6,014 nt of DNA, from positions 1 to 6,014 of the forward strand of contig JAJYJR010000377.1 in NCBI GenBank assembly GCA_021789355.1, given 5' to 3'. The notes under the pieces were generated by a model that saw only the letters and a list, made by a program, of their open reading frames with translations, had not been told where the DNA came from and did not search any database. This DNA comes from Chloroflexota bacterium (GTDB lineage Bacteria > Chloroflexota > Limnocylindria > Limnocylindrales > CSP1-4). Both the position numbers and the translations under genes were made by a program. Positions 1-6,014 of this stretch are shown here, piece by piece; position 1 is the stretch's first letter; every line of letters begins with the position of its first letter.

Positions 1-2
1 CC

Positions 3-146
3 GCGATCGATTCGGGCGTCGCGCGGCTCGTGCCAGGAGGCATCCGCTGGCTCGCGGATCGCTGGGCCGCGCGCCCGGGTGGCGCCGCGGATGCCGCCGC
101 CGGTGACGCGGCCGCGCCGGCGGTCAGACCCCGGCGAGCCCCCTGA
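3..146 (+). CDS. Possible C-terminal end of an unidentified plus-strand protein (partial)
   Basis: An open frame enters from the left edge and ends at a TGA at 144-146, giving 47 visible residues. The first half looks protein-like (for example GVARLVPGGIRWLADRW, with mixed hydrophobic and charged residues), followed by an Ala/Gly/Pro-rich tail of the kind common at C-termini in high-GC genomes. About four fifths of its third codon positions are G or C. It would converge on the glycosyltransferase gene and overlap its last 23 bp. No family can be named from so little sequence. The alternative is that 1-123 is non-coding or holds the start of a further minus-strand gene (an ATG lies near position 42 on the minus strand), so this call is tentative. 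Confidence 0.35.
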   Translation, partial: AIDSGVARLVPGGIRWLADRWAARPGGAADAAAGDAAAPAVRPRRAP

Positions 147-1392
147 CCAGCGCCACGTACCGTTCCGCCTCCCGCTCCCACGACAGCTCCCGCACCCGGT
201 CGGCCGCCGCCACGGTGGCGGCCTCGCGGAGGGCCGGATCGTCCACCAACCGGCGCACTGTCGCGGCCAGCGACGGCGGATCGCCGGGCACGAAGTAGGC
301 CAGCGCCTCTGCGCCAAAGTACCGTTCGACCGTGGGGAGCCGCGACGCGACCACCGGTTTCCCCATCGCCGCGTACTCGAAGATCTTGGTGGAGAGGCTG
401 AAGTCCGTGAACGCATCGCGGCGCGTCGGGGCGAGTCCGACGTCCGCCTCGGCGATCCGCGCGGCCACCTCCTCGACCGGGATCCGGCCGTGGAACCTGA
501 CCCGGTCGGCGATGCCTCGTTCCTCGGCCAGGGCTCGCAGCAGCGCCTCGGCATCGCCTCGCCCGTACAGGTCGAGCGTCACGTCGAGCGGCGCCGCGCC
601 GGCACCATCTGGACCGCCGCTGCCGTCCGGGCCGCCGACCGCGCCGGCGGCGGCACCGCGCGCCAGCAGGGACACCGCCTGTACGACGACGTCGAGCTGG
701 TACAGCGGCGTGAGCGCCCCCGCGTAGACGAGGCGAAGGCGCCCGTCGGCCATGAACGGCCGGCGAGGATGGGCGGACGGGTCGAACCGGTCGGATCGCG
801 GGCTGTTCAGGACCACCGAGACCTTCGAGCGAGACACCCCCAGCTCGACCAGCCGGTCCCCGAGGGCGTCGTTCACGGTCAGGACGTGAGTCGCGAACGT
901 GATCGACGCGCGCTCCGCCGCCAGCAGACCGCCCCGCACCACGCCACGGGATGCCGCCGGGAAGCGGCTCCGGAAGAACTCCGGCATCGCCTCGTGCAGG
1001 TCGAGCATCACCGGGACGCCATGGAGCCGCAGGGGGGCCATGGCGAAGACGAGCGGATCCGGCAGCGTGGCCACCTGGGCCAGCCGGTAGTGACGCCGGG
1101 CGTGCAACCGCACGGCGGCCACCGCGGCTCGGCCGAAGAACTCCGCGTACTCGGCGAGGTAGGTCCCGATGCCGGCGCCCTGGTGGCGCTGCACCGGCAG
1201 CCGGTGCACCTGGACGCCCTCGATCTGCTCGCGCGCGGACGCGCCCGGCTTGCGCAGCCCCAGGACGTCGACCGCCAGCCCCGCGGCGACGAGCGCTTCC
1301 GCCTGCCGCCGGACCCGGGGGTCCTCCTCGTAGTTGGAGTGCGTGACGATCAGGATCCGGGGGCGCGCGCCGGCGGGGGTCAGGGCGGGCAT
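124..1392 (-). CDS. GT-B fold glycosyltransferase, GT4-like
   Basis: This 422-residue protein is a probable cytoplasmic, nucleotide-sugar-dependent glycosyltransferase that adds a sugar to a surface-glycan precursor. The N-terminal Rossmann domain (about 1-200) opens with ILIVTHSN at 13-20 and the motif DPRVRRQAEAL at 24-34, typical of GT4-like enzymes, and has DLHEAMPEFF at 131-140. The C-terminal domain (about 215-420) starts with LVYAGALTP at 221-229. It carries the donor-site segment STKIFEYAAMGKPVVAS at 334-350, in which E339 matches the second Glu of the GT4 E-x7-E motif. The first Glu is not in its usual place, as in the subgroup with a (P/S)TK-(L/I)FEY motif. A Gly/Pro/Asp-rich insert lies at about 246-267. 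The ATG at 1392 follows the ATPase stop by 9 bp, so the gene is last in a three-gene operon and probably translated by coupling; no strong Shine-Dalgarno sequence is visible. The donor and acceptor sugars cannot be told from sequence. Confidence 0.9.
   Translation of the reverse strand: MPALTPAGARPRILIVTHSNYEEDPRVRRQAEALVAAGLAVDVLGLRKPGASAREQIEGVQVHRLPVQRHQGAGIGTYLAEYAEFFGRAAVAAVRLHARRHYRLAQVATLPDPLVFAMAPLRLHGVPVMLDLHEAMPEFFRSRFPAASRGVVRGGLLAAERASITFATHVLTVNDALGDRLVELGVSRSKVSVVLNSPRSDRFDPSAHPRRPFMADGRLRLVYAGALTPLYQLDVVVQAVSLLARGAAAGAVGGPDGSGGPDGAGAAPLDVTLDLYGRGDAEALLRALAEERGIADRVRFHGRIPVEEVAARIAEADVGLAPTRRDAFTDFSLSTKIFEYAAMGKPVVASRLPTVERYFGAEALAYFVPGDPPSLAATVRRLVDDPALREAATVAAADRVRELSWEREAERYVALVRGLAGV
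592..657 (-). repeat. Low-complexity Gly/Pro/Asp insert with an imperfect 18-bp tandem repeat inside the glycosyltransferase
   Basis: Residues about 246-267 of the glycosyltransferase are almost only G, A, P, D and S, and contain the unit GGPDG twice in a row (GGPDGSGGPDGAG). At DNA level the two copies are adjacent 18-bp units coding GPDGSG and GPDGAG. They differ mostly at third positions (GGC CCG GAC GGC against GGT CCA GAT GGT), so the duplication is either old or maintained at protein level. It falls between the first strand/helix of the C-terminal domain and the strand VTLDLYGRG (271-279), where a surface loop is expected. It is probably a flexible loop that does not affect catalysis. 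Confidence 0.7.
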
Positions 1393-1401
1393 GCTACCGC
1401 G

Positions 1402-2232
1402 CTACGGCGCGTGCCGGTCCAGCATGGCCGGGGGAGGAAACGAGGCCGCGGACCCGTGCGCCGCCTCCTCGAGCCGCCGCTTGCGCTGCCGGACGCGATC
1501 CTTGTAGAACTCGACGGTGTCCTGCGGGGTGCCCTCGTAGAGCACCTGCCCGAACTCCATCAGCAGGGCGCGGTTGCAGAACTCGGTGACCGTGGTGAGA
1601 TCGTGCGTCACCAGGACGATCGCCCTGGCGTGCTCGACCAGGTCCCGGATGCGCTGCTGGCTGCGGCCACGGAACTCCTCGTCGCCGGTGCCAAGCACCT
1701 CGTCGAGCAGGAGGATGTCCGGCGCGATGGCGGTCGCGATGGAGAACCCCAGACGCGCGCGCATTCCCGAGGAGTAGGTCCGCACCGGCGCGTCGATGAA
1801 CGGGCCGATGTCCGCGAACTCGATGATCGACGGCGTCAGGTCGCGCATGACCCGGTGGCGGATGCCCATGAAGGCACCGATCAGCGCGATGTTGTCGCGG
1901 CCCGAGACCTCCATCTCGAACCCGGCGCCCAGCGTCAGCAGGGAGGAGACGCGCCCCCCCAGCCTGATGGAGCCCTCGTCGGGGGCCAGGATCCCGGCCA
2001 GTGCCAGCAGCAGCGTGCTCTTGCCGGCACCGTTCGGCCCCAGGATCCCGAGCGATTCCCCGTGAGCGATCTTGAAATCGACGTGGCGGAGGGCCCAGAA
2101 GTACCGGTCCACCTGCTGCTTGCGACCGACCCACTCGGCCAGCGACCCCTTGAGCGTGGTGCGCCGCGTCAGGTGCAGGTTGTAGCGGATGCCGAGGTCC
2201 CGCACTTCGATGGCATACGTTGAGCGTGCCAT
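1402..2232 (-). CDS. ABC transporter ATP-binding protein, polysaccharide/teichoic-acid export type (Wzt/TagH-like, short form)
   Basis: This 276-residue cytoplasmic ATPase would power export of a lipid-linked glycan through the neighbouring permease. It shows Walker A GPNGAGKST at 65-73, the family-typical stretch LGAGFEMEVSGRDNI at 101-115, the ABC signature YSSGMRARLGF at 153-163, Walker B ILLLDE at 173-178, a D-loop-like GTGDEEF at 181-187 and the H-loop histidine at 210. All residues needed for ATP hydrolysis are present. The extended N-terminus before the core (IRYNLHLTRRTTLK, 15-28) is usual for Wzt, TagH and KpsT relatives. After the core there is only a short basic tail (KDRVRQRKRRLEE, 244-256, then Pro-rich), not the carbohydrate-binding domain of long Wzt proteins. 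The ATG at 2232 shares one base with the permease stop (TGATG), which fixes the start and indicates translational coupling. The same frame stays open upstream to 2904, but that part is antisense-like shadow of the permease. Confidence 0.95.
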   Translation of the reverse strand: MARSTYAIEVRDLGIRYNLHLTRRTTLKGSLAEWVGRKQQVDRYFWALRHVDFKIAHGESLGILGPNGAGKSTLLLALAGILAPDEGSIRLGGRVSSLLTLGAGFEMEVSGRDNIALIGAFMGIRHRVMRDLTPSIIEFADIGPFIDAPVRTYSSGMRARLGFSIATAIAPDILLLDEVLGTGDEEFRGRSQQRIRDLVEHARAIVLVTHDLTTVTEFCNRALLMEFGQVLYEGTPQDTVEFYKDRVRQRKRRLEEAAHGSAASFPPPAMLDRHAP

Positions 2233-3113
2233 CAGAGGATCTTCGCGAAGCCGGTCTCGACCCGCTTGAAGACCCAGATCGAGAACGCCAGCAGGACCAG
2301 GGAGATCGCGAGCACGACGGCGAGTGGCACCCAGTCGGGCGGGGCTCCGTAGTAGGCGACGCTGCGATAGGAGCCCAGCAGGTACGTGAAGGGGTTCAGC
2401 CCGAGGATGGTGCCGAAGACGGTGCCCTTCAGCGCGCTGACCGAGTAGATCGCCGGCGACATGTAGAACCACACGCGCGTGACGTGGCGCAGCAGGTTCT
2501 GCACGTCCCGGTAGAAGGCATTGACGCCGGAGAACAGGATCGCCAGCGACAGGGTGAAGACGTACTGGACGGCGGCGATGATCGGGATCGTCAGCAGCCA
2601 GGGGCTGAGCCGGCCCGGGTAGAGCAGGTAGAGCAGGGCCAGCGACAGCAGCCCGAACGAGAACGTGATCGTCCCCGCGACAGTCGAGGCGGCCGGCAGG
2701 ACGATCTTCGGGAACTGGATCTGCCGGATCAGGTTGCCACGCGCCGTCACCGAGGTCGTGGCGTCCAGCAGCGAAGTCTGGAACCACTGCCACGGCAGGA
2801 TCGCCGCGAAGAGGAAGAGCGGCGCGTCGGGGATCTGCTTCTGGAAGACCACCGTGACCAGGATCGAGTAGATGGCCATCGAGAAGAAGGGGTCGATGAG
2901 CCACCAGAGCTGGCCGATCACGGTGTCCGCGTGGGTGCGCTTGAGGTCGGTCCCGACCAGGTACTGCAGCAGGCGCCCGCGCGTCCTGAGATCGAGCAGG
3001 CCCCGGATGACCAGGCGGACGAGGCCGAGGCGCAGGAACAGCTCGCGGAAGCCGGGGGGCCGTTGGGCGGCAGCGGGGCGAGCACCGGGGGCCGTCCGGA
3101 CAGGGGTCGTCAT
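2232..3113 (-). CDS. ABC-2 type transporter permease, polysaccharide/teichoic-acid export type (Wzm/TagG-like)
   Basis: This 293-residue integral membrane protein should dimerise and pair with the ATPase encoded directly downstream to export a lipid-linked glycan. A polar N-terminus (1-50) leads into the family hallmark IGQLWWLIDPFFSMAIY at 66-82. Next come a probable cytoplasmic segment NLIRQIQFPKIVLP at 127-140, the membrane hairpin around 140-196, NAFYRDVQNLL at 198-208, FYMSPAIY at 216-223 and NPFTYLLGSYR at 240-250. A last membrane span lies at about 262-283. About six membrane segments are expected, and length and motif order match PF01061 export permeases. Two starts are possible: the ATG at 3113, giving MTTPVRT, or an ATG seven codons earlier at 3134, giving MLPFRLP. 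Neither has a clear Shine-Dalgarno sequence. I chose 3113 because a -10-like element lies just in front of it. The frame stays open to 3509 but that part is non-protein-like and overlaps the divergent gene. Confidence 0.94.
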   Translation of the reverse strand: MTTPVRTAPGARPAAAQRPPGFRELFLRLGLVRLVIRGLLDLRTRGRLLQYLVGTDLKRTHADTVIGQLWWLIDPFFSMAIYSILVTVVFQKQIPDAPLFLFAAILPWQWFQTSLLDATTSVTARGNLIRQIQFPKIVLPAASTVAGTITFSFGLLSLALLYLLYPGRLSPWLLTIPIIAAVQYVFTLSLAILFSGVNAFYRDVQNLLRHVTRVWFYMSPAIYSVSALKGTVFGTILGLNPFTYLLGSYRSVAYYGAPPDWVPLAVVLAISLVLLAFSIWVFKRVETGFAKIL

Positions 3114-3116
3114 TGG

Positions 3117-3133
3117 CAGCCGGAACGGTAGCA
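3117..3133 (-). promoter_or_regulatory. Candidate extended -10 element for the glycan-export operon
   Basis: Read on the minus strand, TGCTACCGT matches the extended -10 pattern TGN-TANNNT, with the hexamer at 3130-3125. A transcript starting about 7 bases downstream would have a leader of only a few bases before the ATG at 3113, so near-leaderless translation. This fits the absence of a Shine-Dalgarno sequence there. No convincing -35 box is visible. The match is short and could be chance. Confidence 0.25.
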
Positions 3134-3207
3134 TGGGCGGTCCGTGCCCGCGCGCCCGGTCACCCGACCTCGGCCATCTCGGGCGCCCGCTGGTCCGGCG
3201 GTGCGGG

Positions 3208-3221
3208 GCGGGGTACCCCGC
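3208..3221. promoter_or_regulatory. Perfect 14-bp palindrome, candidate operator between divergent genes
   Basis: The sequence GCGGGGTACCCCGC is a perfect inverted repeat with no spacer, in the divergent intergenic region. It sits about 65 bp upstream of the UPF0182 start and about 95 bp upstream of the permease start, and just before a -10-like TAGTGT. The position suits a dimeric regulator acting on the rightward gene or on both. In GC-rich DNA a palindrome of this size can arise by chance (my rough estimate is a few percent for this interval), so the regulatory role is inference. Confidence 0.3.
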
Positions 3222-3228
3222 ATCGGAG

Positions 3229-3234
3229 TAGTGT
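3229..3234 (+). promoter_or_regulatory. Candidate -10 hexamer (TAGTGT) for the UPF0182 gene
   Basis: TAGTGT fits the TANNNT pattern of sigma-70-type -10 elements. It would place a transcription start near 3241, giving a leader of about 45 bases that includes the ribosome-binding site at 3265-3271. No -35 box is recognisable upstream; the expected place is G-rich and runs into the 14-bp palindrome. Weak on its own. Confidence 0.2.
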
Positions 3235-3264
3235 TCCGGCGTCCCCGACAAGCGTCCCCCAACC

Positions 3265-3271
3265 AGAGGAG
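3265..3271 (+). promoter_or_regulatory. Ribosome-binding site for the UPF0182 gene, with long spacing
   Basis: AGAGGAG is a good Shine-Dalgarno match and the only one upstream of this gene. It lies 14 bases before the ATG at 3286, longer than the usual 5-10. No closer start codon exists in frame, because an in-frame TAG lies at 3274-3276. The site therefore supports the 3286 start despite its spacing. Confidence 0.5.
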
Positions 3272-3285
3272 CGTAGCTGCGCGAC

Positions 3286-6014
3286 ATGGGATCCGAGCGA
3301 CCATCAGACGATTCCCGTTTCGAGGGCCTCGGCGACTGGCTGGTGAACCGCGGCCAGGACGCCCTCGCTCGCGGCACGGGAAGGCGCCCCAGAGGGGCCG
3401 GTCCGGGCCGCCCGCGGTTCCGCCGGATGGTGCGACTCGTGGTCGCCGTGCTCGTGCCGGTCGTGCTGGCCTGGCTCCTCCTCGGCGCGCTGTCGGGCCC
3501 CGTCGCCAACTACCTGTGGTTCCGGAACGTGGGGTTCGGCGGCACCTGGACGACCCAGTTCACGTACGGCCTGACGCTCTTCGTCGCCGGCCTGCTCGGC
3601 AGCTCGATCGTCCTGCTGTTGAACCTGGCCCTGGCCTGGCGCCTGAGCCACGACCCGACCGACGCCGTGGTGGCCGCGCAGGGACGCGCTCGCTCCGTCG
3701 ACGCACGAGGTGAGGCCTGGCTGACTGCCGCGGCCAATCTGCCGCGCGGACGTGGTCGGCGCGGCCTCGCCTTCCTGGCACTCGCGCTCGCGCTCCTCGC
3801 CGGCCTGCTCCTGGCGGGCACGTGGCAGACCGTGGCGCTGTGGCAGCATCGCGTGCCGTACTCGCCGTCGGGGGCGGCCGTCGTCGACCCGGTCTTCGGC
3901 CTGGACCTGGGCTGGTGGATCTTCACCTTGCCGCTGCTGCACCTCGTGGCCGCGGTGGGCGGCGGCCTGCTCCTCGGGAGCCTGCTCCTGACCGGTGCCG
4001 CGTACGGCGTGGCCGCGGTGCGGGGAGCGGATGTGACGCGCCGCGGTCCCGTGCTGCACCTCGCCCTGCTGGGCGGCCTGCTGCTCGCGGCCGTCGCGGC
4101 GATGCAGTGGCTGGGCCGCTACGACCTCTCGTACGCGCAGAACGGCTTCGTCACGGGCGTCGGCGCCACCGACGCTGCGGTGCGTCTCCCGCTGGCCGTG
4201 GTGACCACGGCATCGACCGCCGTCGCCGCGGTCGGGCTGGTGGTGCTCGCGGTAATCCGCAACGCCCGGCTCGCGCGTCGCGCCGCCATCGTGGGCGGGG
4301 CCTGGTACCTCGCGCTCCTCGTGGCGGGGGCCGTGCTTCCCACCGCCTACCAGAAGCTCGTCGTGCAGCCCAGCCAGAACCTGGCCGAGGCGCCGTACAT
4401 CGCGAACAACATCGACATGACCCGGCGCGCCTTCGCGCTCGACACGTGGAACGTCGAGTCCGACCCGGGCCGCTCGAGCCTGACCGCGGCCGACGTGAGC
4501 AACGACCAGGCGACGTTCAACAACGCGCGCCTGTGGGACGCCCGCCCCCTGGCGGCGACGCTCGACCAGCTCCAGACGGTGCGCCAGTACTACACCTTCA
4601 CGTCGGTCAACATCGACCGGTACGACATCAACGGCCAGCCCACGGAGGTCATGCTCTCCGCGCGCGAGATGGCCCTGTCCAAGAGCCAGCCCAACCCGTC
4701 GTGGATCGCGGCGCACGTCCTCTACACCCACGGCTACGGCCTGGCCATGGTGCCGGTGAATGCCGTCGACTCGAACGGCCTGCCCCACCTGATCATCGAG
4801 AACCTGCCGGTGACCGCGTCGCCCGGGGCGCCGCTCGTGACGCAGCCGCGCATCTACTTCGGGCAGCGGCCCTCGAGCTGGGTGCTGGTCGACGCGAAGA
4901 GCAACGAGTTCGACTACCCGTCCAGCACCGGCAACGGCAGCGACGTCGACACGCGATACACGGGGAGCGCGGGGCTGCCGGTGGGTTCGCCCGCCGAGCG
5001 CCTCTTCTGGGCGTGGAACCTGGGCGACCTCAACCTGGCGATCAGCGACCAGGTGACCCCGCAGACGCGGCTCCTGCTGCACCGCAGCCTGGCGGATCGC
5101 CTCGGCACGCTCGCCCCGTTCCTCAGCCTCGACGGTGACCCCTACGTGGTGATCGCGCCGAACGGGCACCTGGTCTACGTGCAGGACGCGTACACCATCA
5201 CGGCCGGCGTGCCCGACGCGACCGCGATCAACGATGCAAGCCTCGGCGCCACCTACGACTACATCCGCAACAGCGTGAAGATCACCGTCGACGCCTACGA
5301 CGGCACCACCCGTTTCTACGTCGCCGATCCCACCGATCCGCTGATCCGTGCGTGGGAGGGCGTGTTCCCGGGCATGTTCGAGCCCATTTCGACGATGCCG
5401 CAGGGCCTGGCCGCGCACATGCGCACGCCCGAGTCCATGTTCAACGCCCAGACGCAGATGTACGCCGCCTACCACGTCACCGACGTGGCCAGCTTCTACA
5501 AGGGCGACAACCTCTGGACGGTGCCGTCCGTGACCACCGGCGGCACCCAGGTCCTGCCGCCGCAGGCGTACTACGTCGAGATGCGCCTGCCGAACCAGAG
5601 CACGCCGGAGTTCGTGCTGGTCCAGCCCATGGTGCCGGCATCCCGGCCGAACATGATCGCCTGGGTGGCGGCCCGAAACGACGGGACGGCGCGCGGCCAG
5701 GTGATCGTCTACGAGCTGCCCTCCAACACGACGATCCAGGGCCCCACGCAGATCGAGGCGCGCATCGACCAGGATCCCGTGATCAGCGCCCAGATCAGCC
5801 TGTGGAACCAGAGCGGCTCCCGGGTCATTCGCGGCAGCCTGCTGGTCATACCGGTCGGCACATCGTTCGTGTACCTCGAGCCGATCTACCTCCAGTCCAC
5901 CAGCTCGGCGTTCCCGCAGCTGACCAAGGTGGTGGTCGCGTCGTCGCAGACGGTTGGCTGGGGGGACACGCTCCCGGAGGCGCTGCAGGCGGTCGTCAGC
6001 GGCGCCGGAACCGG
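3286..6014 (+). CDS. UPF0182 (COG1615) family integral membrane protein, 3' end cut by the window
   Basis: A single uninterrupted frame of 909 codons runs off the right edge. The N-terminal third holds seven predicted membrane segments at about 49-70, 92-116, 160-181, 210-238, 256-276, 301-324 and 335-352. The rest is a large soluble domain, probably extracytoplasmic. Family hallmarks appear in order: YLWFRNVGF (76-84), DPVFGLDLGWWIFTLPLL (201-218), PYIANNIDMTRRAFALD (370-386), NNARLWDARPL (412-422), THGYGLAMVPVN (481-492), PRIYFGQ (521-527), EFDYP (541-545), YDYIRNSVKITVDAYDG (657-673), FYVADPTDP (677-685) and GPTQIEARIDQDPVIS (819-834). No frameshift or missing block is seen. Known members are about 900-1000 residues, so only a short C-terminal tail should be missing. 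The ATG at 3286 is the first possible start after an in-frame stop; M48, just before the first span, is an alternative. The family is widespread in actinobacteria, cyanobacteria and some other phyla, and its function is unknown to me. Confidence 0.95.
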   Translation, partial: MGSERPSDDSRFEGLGDWLVNRGQDALARGTGRRPRGAGPGRPRFRRMVRLVVAVLVPVVLAWLLLGALSGPVANYLWFRNVGFGGTWTTQFTYGLTLFVAGLLGSSIVLLLNLALAWRLSHDPTDAVVAAQGRARSVDARGEAWLTAAANLPRGRGRRGLAFLALALALLAGLLLAGTWQTVALWQHRVPYSPSGAAVVDPVFGLDLGWWIFTLPLLHLVAAVGGGLLLGSLLLTGAAYGVAAVRGADVTRRGPVLHLALLGGLLLAAVAAMQWLGRYDLSYAQNGFVTGVGATDAAVRLPLAVVTTASTAVAAVGLVVLAVIRNARLARRAAIVGGAWYLALLVAGAVLPTAYQKLVVQPSQNLAEAPYIANNIDMTRRAFALDTWNVESDPGRSSLTAADVSNDQATFNNARLWDARPLAATLDQLQTVRQYYTFTSVNIDRYDINGQPTEVMLSAREMALSKSQPNPSWIAAHVLYTHGYGLAMVPVNAVDSNGLPHLIIENLPVTASPGAPLVTQPRIYFGQRPSSWVLVDAKSNEFDYPSSTGNGSDVDTRYTGSAGLPVGSPAERLFWAWNLGDLNLAISDQVTPQTRLLLHRSLADRLGTLAPFLSLDGDPYVVIAPNGHLVYVQDAYTITAGVPDATAINDASLGATYDYIRNSVKITVDAYDGTTRFYVADPTDPLIRAWEGVFPGMFEPISTMPQGLAAHMRTPESMFNAQTQMYAAYHVTDVASFYKGDNLWTVPSVTTGGTQVLPPQAYYVEMRLPNQSTPEFVLVQPMVPASRPNMIAWVAARNDGTARGQVIVYELPSNTTIQGPTQIEARIDQDPVISAQISLWNQSGSRVIRGSLLVIPVGTSFVYLEPIYLQSTSSAFPQLTKVVVASSQTVGWGDTLPEALQAVVSGAGT

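Noticed and set aside
97..123. Hairpin just after the glycosyltransferase stop (7-bp arms at 97-103 and 117-123)
   Set aside because: The arms are perfectly complementary, but the loop is 13 bases and no T-run follows on either strand. In DNA this GC-rich such hairpins are frequent, so I do not call it a terminator.
79..2223. A 714-codon plus-strand open frame
   Set aside because: It lies antisense to the glycosyltransferase and ATPase genes, both of which have intact motifs. Its translation is Arg/Pro/Gly/His-rich with no membrane segments or motifs, as expected for a shadow frame in GC-rich DNA.
2233..2904. N-terminal extension of the ATPase giving a 500-residue protein
   Set aside because: The extra residues are an out-of-frame reading of the permease gene. 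The ATPase core begins normally after the ATG at 2232, which overlaps the permease stop.
3114..3509. N-terminal extension of the permease by 132 residues
   Set aside because: The extension is Arg/Pro/Ser-rich and not protein-like, it crosses the divergent promoter region and overlaps the start of the UPF0182 gene. Export permeases of this family normally start shortly before the first membrane segment.
3822..5138. A 438-codon plus-strand open frame inside the UPF0182 gene
   Set aside because: It is an alternative frame of the same strand, Arg/Gly/Ala/Pro-rich with no motif, and is fully contained in a gene with strong family support.
3304..5475. A 723-codon minus-strand open frame
   Set aside because: It is fully antisense to the UPF0182 gene. 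Its product is rich in Arg, Gly, His, Val and Gln without a recognisable domain. The UPF0182 frame matches its family along its whole visible length, so this is a codon-bias shadow.

Overview
This is a very GC-rich bacterial window, with coding third positions strongly biased to G/C and long antisense shadow frames. It holds two divergent transcription units. Gene content (a Wzm/Wzt-type ABC exporter with a GT4-like glycosyltransferase, plus a UPF0182 membrane protein) fits a high-GC actinobacterium or a high-GC Chloroflexota lineage. I lean to the latter only on general impression, and the sequence alone does not settle it.

Left half, minus strand (about 3113 down to 124): a compact three-gene operon. 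It encodes an ABC-2 type permease of the polysaccharide-export type, then its ATPase (stop and start share one base, TGATG), then, after 9 bp, a GT-B fold glycosyltransferase. Together they look like a small cell-surface glycan module: the glycosyltransferase would help build a lipid-linked glycan in the cytoplasm and the permease/ATPase pair would move it across the membrane. The ATPase lacks the C-terminal carbohydrate-binding domain of long Wzt proteins, so it resembles the short TagH-like type.

Middle (about 3114-3285): a 172-bp divergent intergenic region. It contains a perfect 14-bp palindrome (3208-3221), weak -10-like hexamers facing each way, and a purine-rich ribosome-binding site ahead of the rightward gene.

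Right half, plus strand (3286 to the window edge): one long gene for a UPF0182 (COG1615) integral membrane protein, with seven predicted membrane segments followed by a large extra-membrane domain. 909 codons are visible and the 3' end is cut off by the window. It is highly conserved in many bacteria but of unknown function.

Left edge (1-146): possibly the 3' end of a plus-strand gene running convergently into the glycosyltransferase gene and overlapping its end by 23 bp; this is weakly supported. I saw no tRNA, rRNA, CRISPR array, insertion sequence or clear mobile element. I found no convincing evidence of a novel system. The least explained item is the UPF0182 protein and its divergent pairing with the glycan-export operon.
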